From CAWCAW01 sp963793645 (lineage in GTDB: Bacteria; Actinomycetota; Acidimicrobiia; Acidimicrobiales; UBA8190): a DNA stretch of 64,000 nucleotides. Shown here one piece after another: positions 27,151-34,615 of the stretch. The notes beneath the pieces are model-generated. The model was not told the DNA's origin. It worked only from the letters and a program-made list of their open reading frames with translations, and ran no database searches. Made by a program: the position numbers and the translations under genes. The stretch is taken from NCBI GenBank assembly GCA_963793645.1, contig CAWCAW010000007.1:372001-436000 (forward strand). Reading direction: 5' to 3'. Position 1 is the first letter of the stretch. Each line of letters begins with the position of its first letter.

Positions 27151-28120
27151 GGGAACCCGCACCCTCGCGGGCGCGGATCTCATCGGACTTCTCGTAGGCG
27201 GAGACGATGTCGGCCACGATCCGCGCCCGCACCACGTCGTGCTTGGTGAGGTTGATAAAGGCCACCTGCGGCACGGCGCCCAGTACCGCTTGCAGACCAG
27301 GCAACCCGGAGCGTCCCCCCGTCACGTCGATCTGGGTGACGTCACCGGTCACCACCACCTTGGAGCCGAAGCCGATGCGAGTGAGAAACATCTTCATCTG
27401 CTCCGGAGTGGTGTTCTGTGCTTCGTCGAGAATGATGAAACTGCGATTCAGCGTCCGTCCCCGCATGAACGCCAGCGGGGCCACCTCGATGGTGCCGCGC
27501 TCCATGAGACGCTGGGCGCCCTCGGGTCCGAGCAAGTCGTAGAGAGCGTCGTAGAGAGGACGCAGGTAGGGGTCGACCTTGGCCATGATGTCGCCGGGGA
27601 GAAAGCCCAGACGCTCGCCGGCTTCCACCGCCGGGCGCGTCAAGATGATGCGCTCGACCTCATGGGCTTGTAGAGCTTGGACGCCCAAGGCCACCGCCAG
27701 GTATGACTTCCCCGTCCCGGCCGGGCCGATCCCGAAGGTGACGATGTTCTGCCCGATGGCGTCGGTGTAGCGCTTCTGTCCGGCCGTCTTCGGTCGCACG
27801 GTGCGCCCCCGAGCCGAGCGCATGACTTCGGTGGTGAGGACCTCAGCCGGACTGACGTCGTCTTTGACCATGTCGATGGTGCGGCTCACGTCCGCGGCGT
27901 CGAGGCGCTGGCCCCGCTCGAGAAGCAACACGAGCTCGTCGAAGAGATGGCCCACCCGCTCGGCGTCGTCTCCTTCGATGCTGATCTCGTTGCCGCGCAC
28001 CACGATGCGGGTGCCGTTGAAGGCCTCCTCGATCAGCCGCAACAACTCGTCTCGCTGGCCGAGCAGGGCCACCATCAGGTGGTTGCCGGGGACGAGGATC
28101 TTCACCTGGGTCGACGCCAC
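27119..28120 (-). CDS. phoH: PhoH-like P-loop ATPase
   Basis: 333 residues. An N-terminal KH-like nucleic-acid-binding region (about 1-75, VRGNEISIEGDD) precedes the PhoH NTPase (Walker A GPAGTGKS near 132, Walker B FIILDEAQN near 230). The family is implicated in RNA metabolism together with YbeY. The GTG at 28120 is the likely start; a TAGCCT box 16 bases upstream would give a very short leader. The C-terminus runs 32 bases into ybeY. 87 bases separate it from the HIT gene. Confidence 0.93.
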   Translation of the reverse strand: MASTQVKILVPGNHLMVALLGQRDELLRLIEEAFNGTRIVVRGNEISIEGDDAERVGHLFDELVLLLERGQRLDAADVSRTIDMVKDDVSPAEVLTTEVMRSARGRTVRPKTAGQKRYTDAIGQNIVTFGIGPAGTGKSYLAVALGVQALQAHEVERIILTRPAVEAGERLGFLPGDIMAKVDPYLRPLYDALYDLLGPEGAQRLMERGTIEVAPLAFMRGRTLNRSFIILDEAQNTTPEQMKMFLTRIGFGSKVVVTGDVTQIDVTGGRSGLPGLQAVLGAVPQVAFINLTKHDVVRARIVADIVSAYEKSDEIRAREGAGSHDRRDRARGR

Positions 28121-28207
28121 TGGTTTTCTGTGATCGAGGCTACCAGCACCATCGGCACCGACTCGGCGCCCCCTGATGGTGAGCCGGGCGCATCTCGTCG
28201 AGCCGGA

Positions 28208-28561
28208 TCACCCCGGCGGCCAGGTCATGGGCCGGCCACCGAGGACGTGAAGGTGGAGGTGCGGCACCGTGTTGGCGGCGTCGCGGCCCACGTTGAACAC
28301 CAGCCGGTAACCCGTGTCGGCCACTCTCTCGGACTCCGCCACCTCCCGAGCCGCCACGATCATCTCGCCGACCACCTCGGCGTCCGCGGCGCTGACGGTG
28401 GCGGCATTTTCGATATGACGGCGAGGCACGACGAGCACATGGACGGGCGCCTGCGGGCTCTGGTCCCGAAAAGCCACGGTGTGAACGGTGTCATGCACGA
28501 TCTGAGCCGGCACCGCACCCTCGGCGATGGCACAGAAGATGCAGTCCTCCCCCGTCGTCAC
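28208..28561 (-). CDS. HIT-family nucleotide-binding protein (HinT-like)
   Basis: A 117-residue histidine-triad protein. The catalytic triad HLHLHVLGG is at the C-terminus, and the N-terminal CIFCAIAEG zinc-type motif is typical of HinT purine nucleoside phosphoramidases. The GTG at 28561 is chosen because the family begins with CIFC a few residues in and GGAGAGG lies upstream; it starts 4 bases after the preceding HTH stop, so the two are an operon. Substrate in vivo unknown. Confidence 0.93.
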   Translation of the reverse strand: MTTGEDCIFCAIAEGAVPAQIVHDTVHTVAFRDQSPQAPVHVLVVPRRHIENAATVSAADAEVVGEMIVAAREVAESERVADTGYRLVFNVGRDAANTVPHLHLHVLGGRPMTWPPG

Positions 28562-28565
28562 GCCA

Positions 28566-28817
28566 TCAATCCTCTCCGCTGCGCCCAGAACCCGAGGCAG
28601 ACCCCTTGAGCTCGGGGTACAGATGCTCGAGGCTCCCCGGCGCGATGCGACAGGTCTCGATGAAACGCTCGACATCGGGCTCTTGCAGGCGGATGACCCG
28701 ACCGAACCGATAGGCGGTCAAGGTGCCCTCGTCGATGAACCGGTACAGGCTGCGCAGGGTGACGCCGAGGTGCTCGGAGGCCTCCTTGGTGCTCATCCAG
28801 CGGATCGGCGCGCTCAC
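28566..28817 (-). CDS. Small HTH DNA-binding protein (excisionase/BldC-like)
   Basis: 83 residues. One winged HTH of the MerR/excisionase type occupies residues 8-55 (STKEASEHLGVTLRSLYRFIDEGTL, then AYRFGRVIRLQEPDVERFIE). The ending is a Ser/Gly-rich acidic tail. In Actinobacteria such single-domain proteins include BldC, which binds direct repeats cooperatively; whether this is an orthologue cannot be decided here. The GTG at 28817 has AGGAGAGACA immediately upstream. It sits ahead of the HIT gene and, with the bldD homologue about 170 bases away, makes a small regulatory pair. Confidence 0.85.
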   Translation of the reverse strand: MSAPIRWMSTKEASEHLGVTLRSLYRFIDEGTLTAYRFGRVIRLQEPDVERFIETCRIAPGSLEHLYPELKGSASGSGRSGED

Positions 28818-28915
28818 TGTCTCTCCTCGTCATCCTCTATCGCCACGTGCCTTTCGATGGTATCTCGCGCTTGTGACAGATCGAACGTCGGGCGCGTCAA
28901 AGTAGGAGGCACGAA

Positions 28916-28993
28916 GTGGCAAAGAAAAAGACCCGCAAGCGACGGACGCGCCCGTCGATAACGGGGCCGCAACCGGTCGCGCTCAGGACGTGA
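28916..28993 (+). CDS. Possible 25-residue basic micropeptide
   Basis: A short plus-strand frame opening with GTG behind a perfect AGGAGG (28904-28909). The product starts MAKKKTRKRRTRPSITG and ends at TGA 28991-28993, overlapping the 3' end of the convergent bldD homologue by 11 bases. Half the first dozen residues are Lys or Arg, as in small ribosome-associated peptides. It is divergent from the HTH gene. The Shine-Dalgarno match and composition argue for translation; the length and lack of a recognised family argue for caution. Confidence 0.4.
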   Translation: MAKKKTRKRRTRPSITGPQPVALRT

Positions 28994-29582
28994 CGCGCAG
29001 TCCGAGCTCGTCGAGCCGACGACTCATGGCATCGGGGGTCACCCCGAACAGGCAGGCGATGGCACGCAGGTCTTCGGCGCGGATGGTGATCATCCGGCCG
29101 TTGAAGTCTTGGCGCTGGACCTGGATCATGGAAAGAAACCGCCGCAGCAGATCTCGCTCGGGCCCGCTCACCGAGTTCAGCTTGGTGAGATCGATGGTGA
29201 CCTTTTCGTGCCCGTCCCAGGGCCGCAGCTGGCGGCGGGCTCGGCCCGGGCTCTCGACACTCGGGGTGCCGTTGGTCTCACGCTCGCCGGCGGGACCCCA
29301 CCGGTTGGCGTCGTCGTCTTGCGGAAGGAGCTGGTCGACCGGCACGTCGTAAAGCTTGGCCAGGCGCTGGAGACGGGGCACCGAAATGGCCCGCTCGCCT
29401 CGTTCATAGGCGCCCAAGACGGATGCCTTGAACTCTTGATCCGACATGGCCTCGACGGCTTGGAGGGACAGGCGCATCTGTTTACGCACCGCTCGTAGGC
29501 GAGATCCCACGGCGCGGGCGTACGCGGCTCGTGCGGACTCCTCCTGTTCGTCTTCCTCAGGCAACACCGTTTGGTTCACCAT
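28983..29582 (-). CDS. bldD: BldD-like transcriptional regulator with c-di-GMP-binding motif
   Basis: 199 residues. The N-terminal XRE-type HTH (residues 24-86; VGSRLRAVRKQMRLSLQAVE, then LGAYERGERAISVPRLQRLA) matches BldD of Streptomyces. The C-terminal domain (about 138-199) keeps the c-di-GMP signature RxD-X8-RxxD exactly: Arg157, Asp159, then Arg168 and Asp171. In Streptomyces a c-di-GMP tetramer glues two BldD C-terminal domains together so the dimer represses development genes. The ATG at 29582 is the best start, with GAGG upstream; an ATG four codons earlier is too close to it. No BldD-type TNAC-N5-GTNA box was seen upstream of its own gene. Confidence 0.85.
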   Translation of the reverse strand: MVNQTVLPEEDEQEESARAAYARAVGSRLRAVRKQMRLSLQAVEAMSDQEFKASVLGAYERGERAISVPRLQRLAKLYDVPVDQLLPQDDDANRWGPAGERETNGTPSVESPGRARRQLRPWDGHEKVTIDLTKLNSVSGPERDLLRRFLSMIQVQRQDFNGRMITIRAEDLRAIACLFGVTPDAMSRRLDELGLRVTS

Positions 29583-29784
29583 GACCGTCAGCATCCTCGC
29601 TGTATCGCCAGTGTCCGCTACAAAGGCGCCCCACCGTACGAGCTCGGCCCTGCCGAGATCGCGACGCCCCCCTGCCCTTGTGGGCAACCAAGTCACCCGA
29701 CCGCACCCAGTCTTGCTCACTCAGCGTGGTGAACGCAAGCACCGGTTTCTCGGTCACGAGACCCGATGGCCAGCTGGCGGCCGG
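29583..29784. other. Intergenic region before the bldD homologue
   Basis: About 200 bases between the rsmE stop and the bldD-like start. It presumably holds the regulator's promoter. I see no convincing -10, operator or terminator; the reading frames here have no coding character. Confidence 0.4.
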
Positions 29785-30522
29785 TCAAGGAGCCGGTGCG
29801 ACGCTGCCTTGTCTGATTGCGCACAAGAGGACACCGGCCGCCACGGCCGCCGTTTCGGCCCGCAGAACCTGGGGCCCGAGGCCGACGGAGGCGAATCCGG
29901 CCAGCTCGGCGGGGTCCCAGCCGCCCTCGGGGCCCACCGCCACGCTGGGTGTATCCAAGGTGGGCGGCGAGCCTCCGGGATGGGCCAACGCCACGTCACC
30001 GAGGGCACCGCTACCAGCGGCAGCCTCCTTAGCCATCTGGCCCACGGTGAGAACCCCGGACACCTCGGCCAACCACGCCCGCCGGCTTTGGGCGGCGGCC
30101 TCTTTCGACACGCGGCGTAGTCGCTCCACGGCTTTGGCGGCGCGCTCGTCGTCCCAATGCACCACCGAGCGCGCCGAGCGCATTACGACAATGCGGTCAA
30201 CGCCGATCTCGGTGAGCTTCTGGACGACCCATTCGGGACGTTCCCCCTTCACCGCCACGAAGCCAATGGTGACGGCGGGCGCGAGGCGCGCGGCGCTCAG
30301 TACCGGACCGTCGATCTCGAGGACACCGGCGCCACCGGTGCTGCGACACGATCTCCACCCACCGTGGCCGTCGGCCGCAATGACGGTTTCGCCCGGGCGA
30401 ACGCGCAACACGCGTTGCAAGTGATGGGCGTCGTCGTCACTGAGCACGGGCGCGTCGAGGTCGTCGACGAAGACTTGGGCGACGGCGGCAATCGACGAAG
30501 GCGACGCCGGGCTGATAGCCAC
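29785..30522 (-). CDS. rsmE: 16S rRNA m3U1498 methyltransferase RsmE
   Basis: A 245-residue SPOUT methyltransferase. An N-terminal PUA-like region contains DDAHHLQRVLRVRPGE, and the C-terminal SPOUT knot has GPEGGWDPAE and VLRAETAAVAA. It methylates U1498 of 16S rRNA in the assembled 30S subunit. The GTG at 30522 follows the dnaJ stop with no gap, so translation is coupled. hrcA-dnaJ-rsmE is a common bacterial order. Confidence 0.94.
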   Translation of the reverse strand: MAISPASPSSIAAVAQVFVDDLDAPVLSDDDAHHLQRVLRVRPGETVIAADGHGGWRSCRSTGGAGVLEIDGPVLSAARLAPAVTIGFVAVKGERPEWVVQKLTEIGVDRIVVMRSARSVVHWDDERAAKAVERLRRVSKEAAAQSRRAWLAEVSGVLTVGQMAKEAAAGSGALGDVALAHPGGSPPTLDTPSVAVGPEGGWDPAELAGFASVGLGPQVLRAETAAVAAGVLLCAIRQGSVAPAP

Positions 30523-31641
30523 TCAGCCGAACGCGGAGCGGAGCCGGGATCGCAGACCTTCATTGGGTGGGTCGACCTTCTCGCCGCGCTCGGCCGCCAG
30601 TTGCCGCAGCAATTCCTCTTGGGCCTTGGTGAGCTCCGTCGGCGTGTCCACCACCAGGTGCACGTTGAGGTCGCCGCGACCGCGCCCACGCACATGCGGC
30701 ACGCCGCGGCCGCGCACGCGCAGGATGTCCCCGCTTTGCGCGCCGGGTGCGATGGTCAGCGATTCGTCACCGTCGAGGGTCTCGAAGATCACCGTCGTCC
30801 CCAGGGCCGCCTGCGCCATGGACACGTTCAGCGCCGCCTCGAGGTCACTGCCGGCGCGTATGAAGCGTTCGTGGGCTTGCACTGACAGATGCACGTACAG
30901 GTCACCGGGAGGACCACCGCGCAAACCGGCCGGTCCCCGGCCACTGAGGCGCAACGTGGAGCCGTGATCGACACCGGCCGGCACGTCCACACTGAAGCTC
31001 CGGCTCTCGAGGCGCCGGCCGTCACTGCGACACTCGGGGCAGGGGCTGGCGATGGTCTCCCCGAGCCCATTGCAGCGCCGACACGGCGCGGCGGTCACCA
31101 CCTGTCCCAAGATGGACTGGCGCACGCGATGCGTCTCGCCGGCCCCGTTACATTCGGGGCAGCGCACGGCGGTCGTGCCGGGCCGCGCCCCGGATCCCTG
31201 ACAGGCGTCACACGCCACCAGCACGTCGACAGTGACGTCTCGGCTCATCCCGAACACGGCGTCACGAAAGGCGAGTTCGATGACGACTTCGGCATCCGCA
31301 CCGCGCACCGGGCCGCTGCGTCGTCGGGCGCCGCCGCCCGCCCCGCCGAAAAAGGCGTCGAAGAGGTCGCCGAGTCCACCCGATGCGCCGAAGAACGGAT
31401 CGGCGGCACCGCCGGCCGCGCCGGCCTCGGCGTCGGGTCCGAAGCGGTCATAGCGGGCGCGCCGGGCCGGGTCACGCAAAACCTCATAGGCCCGTGACAC
31501 CTCCTTGAAACGCGCTTCGGCTTCGGGGTCGCCATTGGTGTCAGGGTGCAGCTCCCGAGCCGTGCGTCGGTACGCACGTTTCAGCTCGTCTTCGGTGGCG
31601 TCGGGGCGCACGCCGAGCAGCGCGTAGTAATCAGCGGCCAC
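30523..31641 (-). CDS. dnaJ: Chaperone DnaJ
   Basis: A 372-residue type I J-protein that stimulates DnaK. The J domain spans residues 3-68 with HPD at 32-34, followed by a Gly/Phe-rich linker and a zinc domain with four CxxCxxxG repeats. The first three are normal (CDACQGSG, CPECNGAG, CRRCNGLG); the fourth is CPECRSDG, with the usual Gly replaced. The C-terminal substrate-binding domains follow. The GTG at 31641 has AGGAGG 8 bases upstream and overlaps the hrcA 3' end by 11 bases. Regulation is through the CIRCE element upstream of hrcA. Confidence 0.95.
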   Translation of the reverse strand: MAADYYALLGVRPDATEDELKRAYRRTARELHPDTNGDPEAEARFKEVSRAYEVLRDPARRARYDRFGPDAEAGAAGGAADPFFGASGGLGDLFDAFFGGAGGGARRRSGPVRGADAEVVIELAFRDAVFGMSRDVTVDVLVACDACQGSGARPGTTAVRCPECNGAGETHRVRQSILGQVVTAAPCRRCNGLGETIASPCPECRSDGRRLESRSFSVDVPAGVDHGSTLRLSGRGPAGLRGGPPGDLYVHLSVQAHERFIRAGSDLEAALNVSMAQAALGTTVIFETLDGDESLTIAPGAQSGDILRVRGRGVPHVRGRGRGDLNVHLVVDTPTELTKAQEELLRQLAAERGEKVDPPNEGLRSRLRSAFG

Positions 31642-32801
31642 GACGTCGGCCTCCTGGGGATCCCCCGGCGTCGACGGCGCCGTCGGCATGCACCGAGCGA
31701 CCCAGATGCACGCCGAGTTGCTCGCCCACGATTCGCACGGCGGCCAGCGCCTGGGGGTAGTGCATGCGGGTGGGGCCGAGCACCCCCACGATCCCGGCGT
31801 CCTCGCCGTCGATCGACACGGGGGCCACCACCAGCGCGCACGATGCCAGCGGTTCGAAGCCGTGCTCGGCCCCGATGGCCACCGACAGGCCGCGATCCAA
31901 GATCTCTTCGATGAGCTCCACCACCACCAGCTGCTGCTCCAGAATCGACAGCACCGAGCGCACCGTCTCCACGGCGTCGAAGGCAGCGGCCATGCGCGAC
32001 GAACCGCCCACAAAGACGTGCTCGGGCTCGGCGGTGGCCAGCATGTCCGACACCGCCGCGGCGCCCATGCGCAGCGCGCCGTCGACGGCTTCGTCACCGG
32101 TCAGGCCCACGGCCCCGGGGGCGGCCAGATGGTGGCCCCGCAGCTGAGCGGTGAGCTGGGTGGCGGCATCGGCGAGCACGGCGTCGGCGTACTCGGCGGA
32201 GTGCTCTACCGTCCGCTTCTCGATGGCCCCGTCGGAGAGCACCACCACCACCAACGTCAAGGTAGGGGCGAGTCCGACGAGCTGGACAGAGCGCACGGTG
32301 GCGGTGTCGTGGCCGGGGCCGATGACCACCGCCGCGTAGTCGGTCAGGTTGGCGAGCAGTCCACTGGTGCGCCCGAGAAGGTCCTCGACCTCGCCGTGGA
32401 CATGGGCGAAGAATCGCCGCACCTCGTGACGCTGCTCGGGACCCAGGGTGCCGGGACGGGCCAAGTGGTCCACGAAGAAGCGATAGCCCCGGTCGGTGGG
32501 GATCCGCCCCGCGCTCGGTGTGGGGTTGGACGAGGTACCCCTCGCGTTCGAGCGCGGCCATTTCGCTGCGCACGGTGGCCGAGGAGACCTCGACCCCGGG
32601 GGCGCCATTGATATGGGCCGAACCCACCGGCTGGGCCGTCTCGATGTACTCGGCCACAACCGCGTTCAAGATGGCCGCCTTGCGGCTGTCGAGGTCGCCG
32701 TAGTCGAAGTCGGCCGCGACAGGCTCGGCCGAGGATGTCTCGGCCGACGAAGTCGGGGACTTGGAAGGGCGGCTCTTGGCCGCGGGGCGTTTGACGGTCA
32801 T
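31631..32801 (-). CDS. hrcA: Heat-inducible repressor HrcA (apparent frameshift near 32516)
   Basis: About 389 residues once one extra base at about 32516 is removed; this joins GYLVQPHT to SAGRIPTDRGYRFFVDHL, a hallmark of HrcA. The N-terminal winged helix contains AILNAVVAEYIETAQPVGS and SSATVRSEMAALE; the GAF-like and dimerisation domains follow (HVFVGGSSRMA). It represses CIRCE-controlled chaperone operons and is itself kept active by GroEL. The N-terminus has about 35 extra Ser/Lys-rich residues. A CIRCE element ends 8 bases before the ATG, so hrcA-dnaJ-rsmE is autoregulated. Confidence 0.93.
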
Positions 32802-32808
32802 CGGGGTC

Positions 32809-32835
32809 CTGGCACTCGATTCTACCGAGTGCTAC
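32809..32835 (-). promoter_or_regulatory. CIRCE operator (HrcA-binding site)
   Basis: An inverted repeat GTAGCACTC-N9-GAGTGCCAG on the minus strand, against the consensus TTAGCACTC-N9-GAGTGCTAA. The spacer is exactly 9 bases. It lies 8 bases upstream of hrcA and overlaps the last codons and stop of the APC permease gene (stop at 32822-32824). Confidence 0.9.
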
Positions 32836-34246
32836 CTGGTGCACCTTGGTCGGTCGGCCGCGGCGGGCGCCGACGAGGAACCGCGGCGCGCCGGGCGGCA
32901 TCGGCGGCACGCACCTTGGGCAGGCCAAAGGTGACGTAAAGGCCAGACACCAGCGCCGACAGGGCGATGATGACGAGCGGCACGAAGTTGGTGCGGGTGC
33001 CTACCGTGATGCTGGCGGAAACAGCCAGCACCCCGAACACCACCACACCCGCACCGCTGAGCAACCGGCCGCCGGCGATACGAAAGGGCCGGTCGTCATC
33101 GGGGCGGCGCCGGCGCAGCCGCCCCACACAGAAAGCGGCCACCGCGTAGATCATGGCCTCGAGGGCGGCCCCCACCGCCACCAGCACCTGCCAGGACCCG
33201 GTGGCCGTCACCACCAATCCGACGGTGAGTGACACCACGCCCAGGCCGACCACGGGCACCCACGGCACGGCCCGGTCGTTCAGTCGAGCCAGCCCCCGCG
33301 GCAGGCTGCCTTCGCGCGCCGTGGCATAGATGAAGCGAGACACGGTGATGAATCCGCCGTTGAAGGTGTTGAGGGCAGTCACGGCGGTGACCGCCGCCAT
33401 CAACCAGAGCCCGGCCCTCCCCAAGGCCGCCTGTCCGAGGTACAGCTGCGGATAGGCAGAGCCCAACTGATGATGATCGAGCACGTGGCTCATGGCCACG
33501 GTGATGAGCGAGCACACCAACCACAAGACGATGACGGCGATGAACATGCCCCGGTGGATGTGGGCGGGACGACGGACCTCTTCGGCGTTGGTGGTCACCC
33601 ATTCGAAGGCGCTGTAGAGGAAGACGCCGAGGGCGATGGCCTCGATGAAGTCGGTCGGATGGTGCCCGTGCAGCGGGCTCACCGGGAAGCGAAGGGCCCG
33701 GTGGCTCTTGACGAGAGCCATCACCCCCACGATGCCCGTGACGGCGAGGACCACAGAGGTGGCCACGTCCTGCACGGCACCGGCCACTTTGATGCCGCGC
33801 AGATTGGACGCCACGGCCACAGCGAGAAGTACAGCGATCCAGATGCCGGCCAGCCACGAGGACTCGGAGAACACATGAGCCAGCGCCGATCCGACGATGA
33901 AGGCGTCCGCGGCGATGACGAGAACGATGGTGGTCATGTAGGAGAAGGTGATGGTGAGGGCGATGCGGTCGTCCATGGATTGCTTCATGTAGAGCCGGAT
34001 GGCCGCGGCGGTGGGGAACATGCCGTTGAGCTCGCCGAAGAAGGCCCACGCCACCAGGGCCAGGATCCCGGCCGTGCCCACCGCGATCCATGCCGAGTCT
34101 CCGGCCACGTACGCCACCAGCCCCGCCGCCGCCAGATACTCCAAGGCGGCAAAAGCGAGCCCCGTCGACGTCGATGCCACGGTGCGCAGTCCCATGGCCC
34201 TGCGCAACGTGGCACCGGGCACGGTGGCACCGCTCGAGGTCGTCAT
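32822..34246 (-). CDS. APC-superfamily amino acid/amine permease
   Basis: A 474-residue inner-membrane transporter with about 12 transmembrane helices. Helix 1 has the unwound GLAFAALEYLAAAG-type region, followed by GELNGMFPTAAAIR, which is typical of APC cation-coupled amino acid transporters. A basic, proline-rich C-terminal tail overlaps the CIRCE site of the next operon. The ATG overlaps the stop of the SCP2-like gene (ATGA), giving an operon amine oxidase - SCP2 - permease. Uptake of the amine or amino acid oxidised by the first gene is a reasonable inference; the substrate is unknown. Confidence 0.88.
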   Translation of the reverse strand: MTTSSGATVPGATLRRAMGLRTVASTSTGLAFAALEYLAAAGLVAYVAGDSAWIAVGTAGILALVAWAFFGELNGMFPTAAAIRLYMKQSMDDRIALTITFSYMTTIVLVIAADAFIVGSALAHVFSESSWLAGIWIAVLLAVAVASNLRGIKVAGAVQDVATSVVLAVTGIVGVMALVKSHRALRFPVSPLHGHHPTDFIEAIALGVFLYSAFEWVTTNAEEVRRPAHIHRGMFIAVIVLWLVCSLITVAMSHVLDHHQLGSAYPQLYLGQAALGRAGLWLMAAVTAVTALNTFNGGFITVSRFIYATAREGSLPRGLARLNDRAVPWVPVVGLGVVSLTVGLVVTATGSWQVLVAVGAALEAMIYAVAAFCVGRLRRRRPDDDRPFRIAGGRLLSGAGVVVFGVLAVSASITVGTRTNFVPLVIIALSALVSGLYVTFGLPKVRAADAARRAAVPRRRPPRPTDQGAPGSTR

Positions 34247-34603
34247 TGGTCGAGGAACACCACCATCGACATGGCGTCGATGCGCATCACGTCGTCAGGG
34301 GAGCCGGCCAAGGTGATCTCACCGGACATGTACTTCTCCGACGGGTTGAGGTCACCCCAGAACATGTCGGCGAAGTCCTCGCTCGTCGCGCTCACCACCA
34401 CGTCGGGTACACCCACGTGCCCTTCGGCGAGCGTCGACAGAAGGCGCTCACGCACCTCCATGGTGAACGTCTCGCCGGTGTCGGTCACCACGAAGTGCAC
34501 GACGCGGTCCCAACCGCGCAGCATGCGCGCCAAGCGCTCGTTGTCGTTGCAGCGTTGGCGCCACTCGCGCGTAGGCCTCGACGATCTCATCGTGGGTGGC
34601 CAT
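34243..34603 (-). CDS. SCP2-like sterol-carrier-domain protein (apparent frameshift)
   Basis: About 119 residues after repair of one extra base at about 34565-34570, where MATHDEIVEAYA joins EWRQRCNDNERLARM. The SCP2 fold is recognisable: VVHFVVTDTGETFTMEV, VPDVVVSATSEDFADMFWG and KYMSGEITLAGS. SCP2 domains bind lipids or hydrophobic ligands. The ATG at 34603 is 12 bases after the amine oxidase stop, and the stop overlaps the permease start, so all three are coupled. Role in the operon unknown. Confidence 0.8.
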
Positions 34604-34615
34604 GACGTCGGCGCG

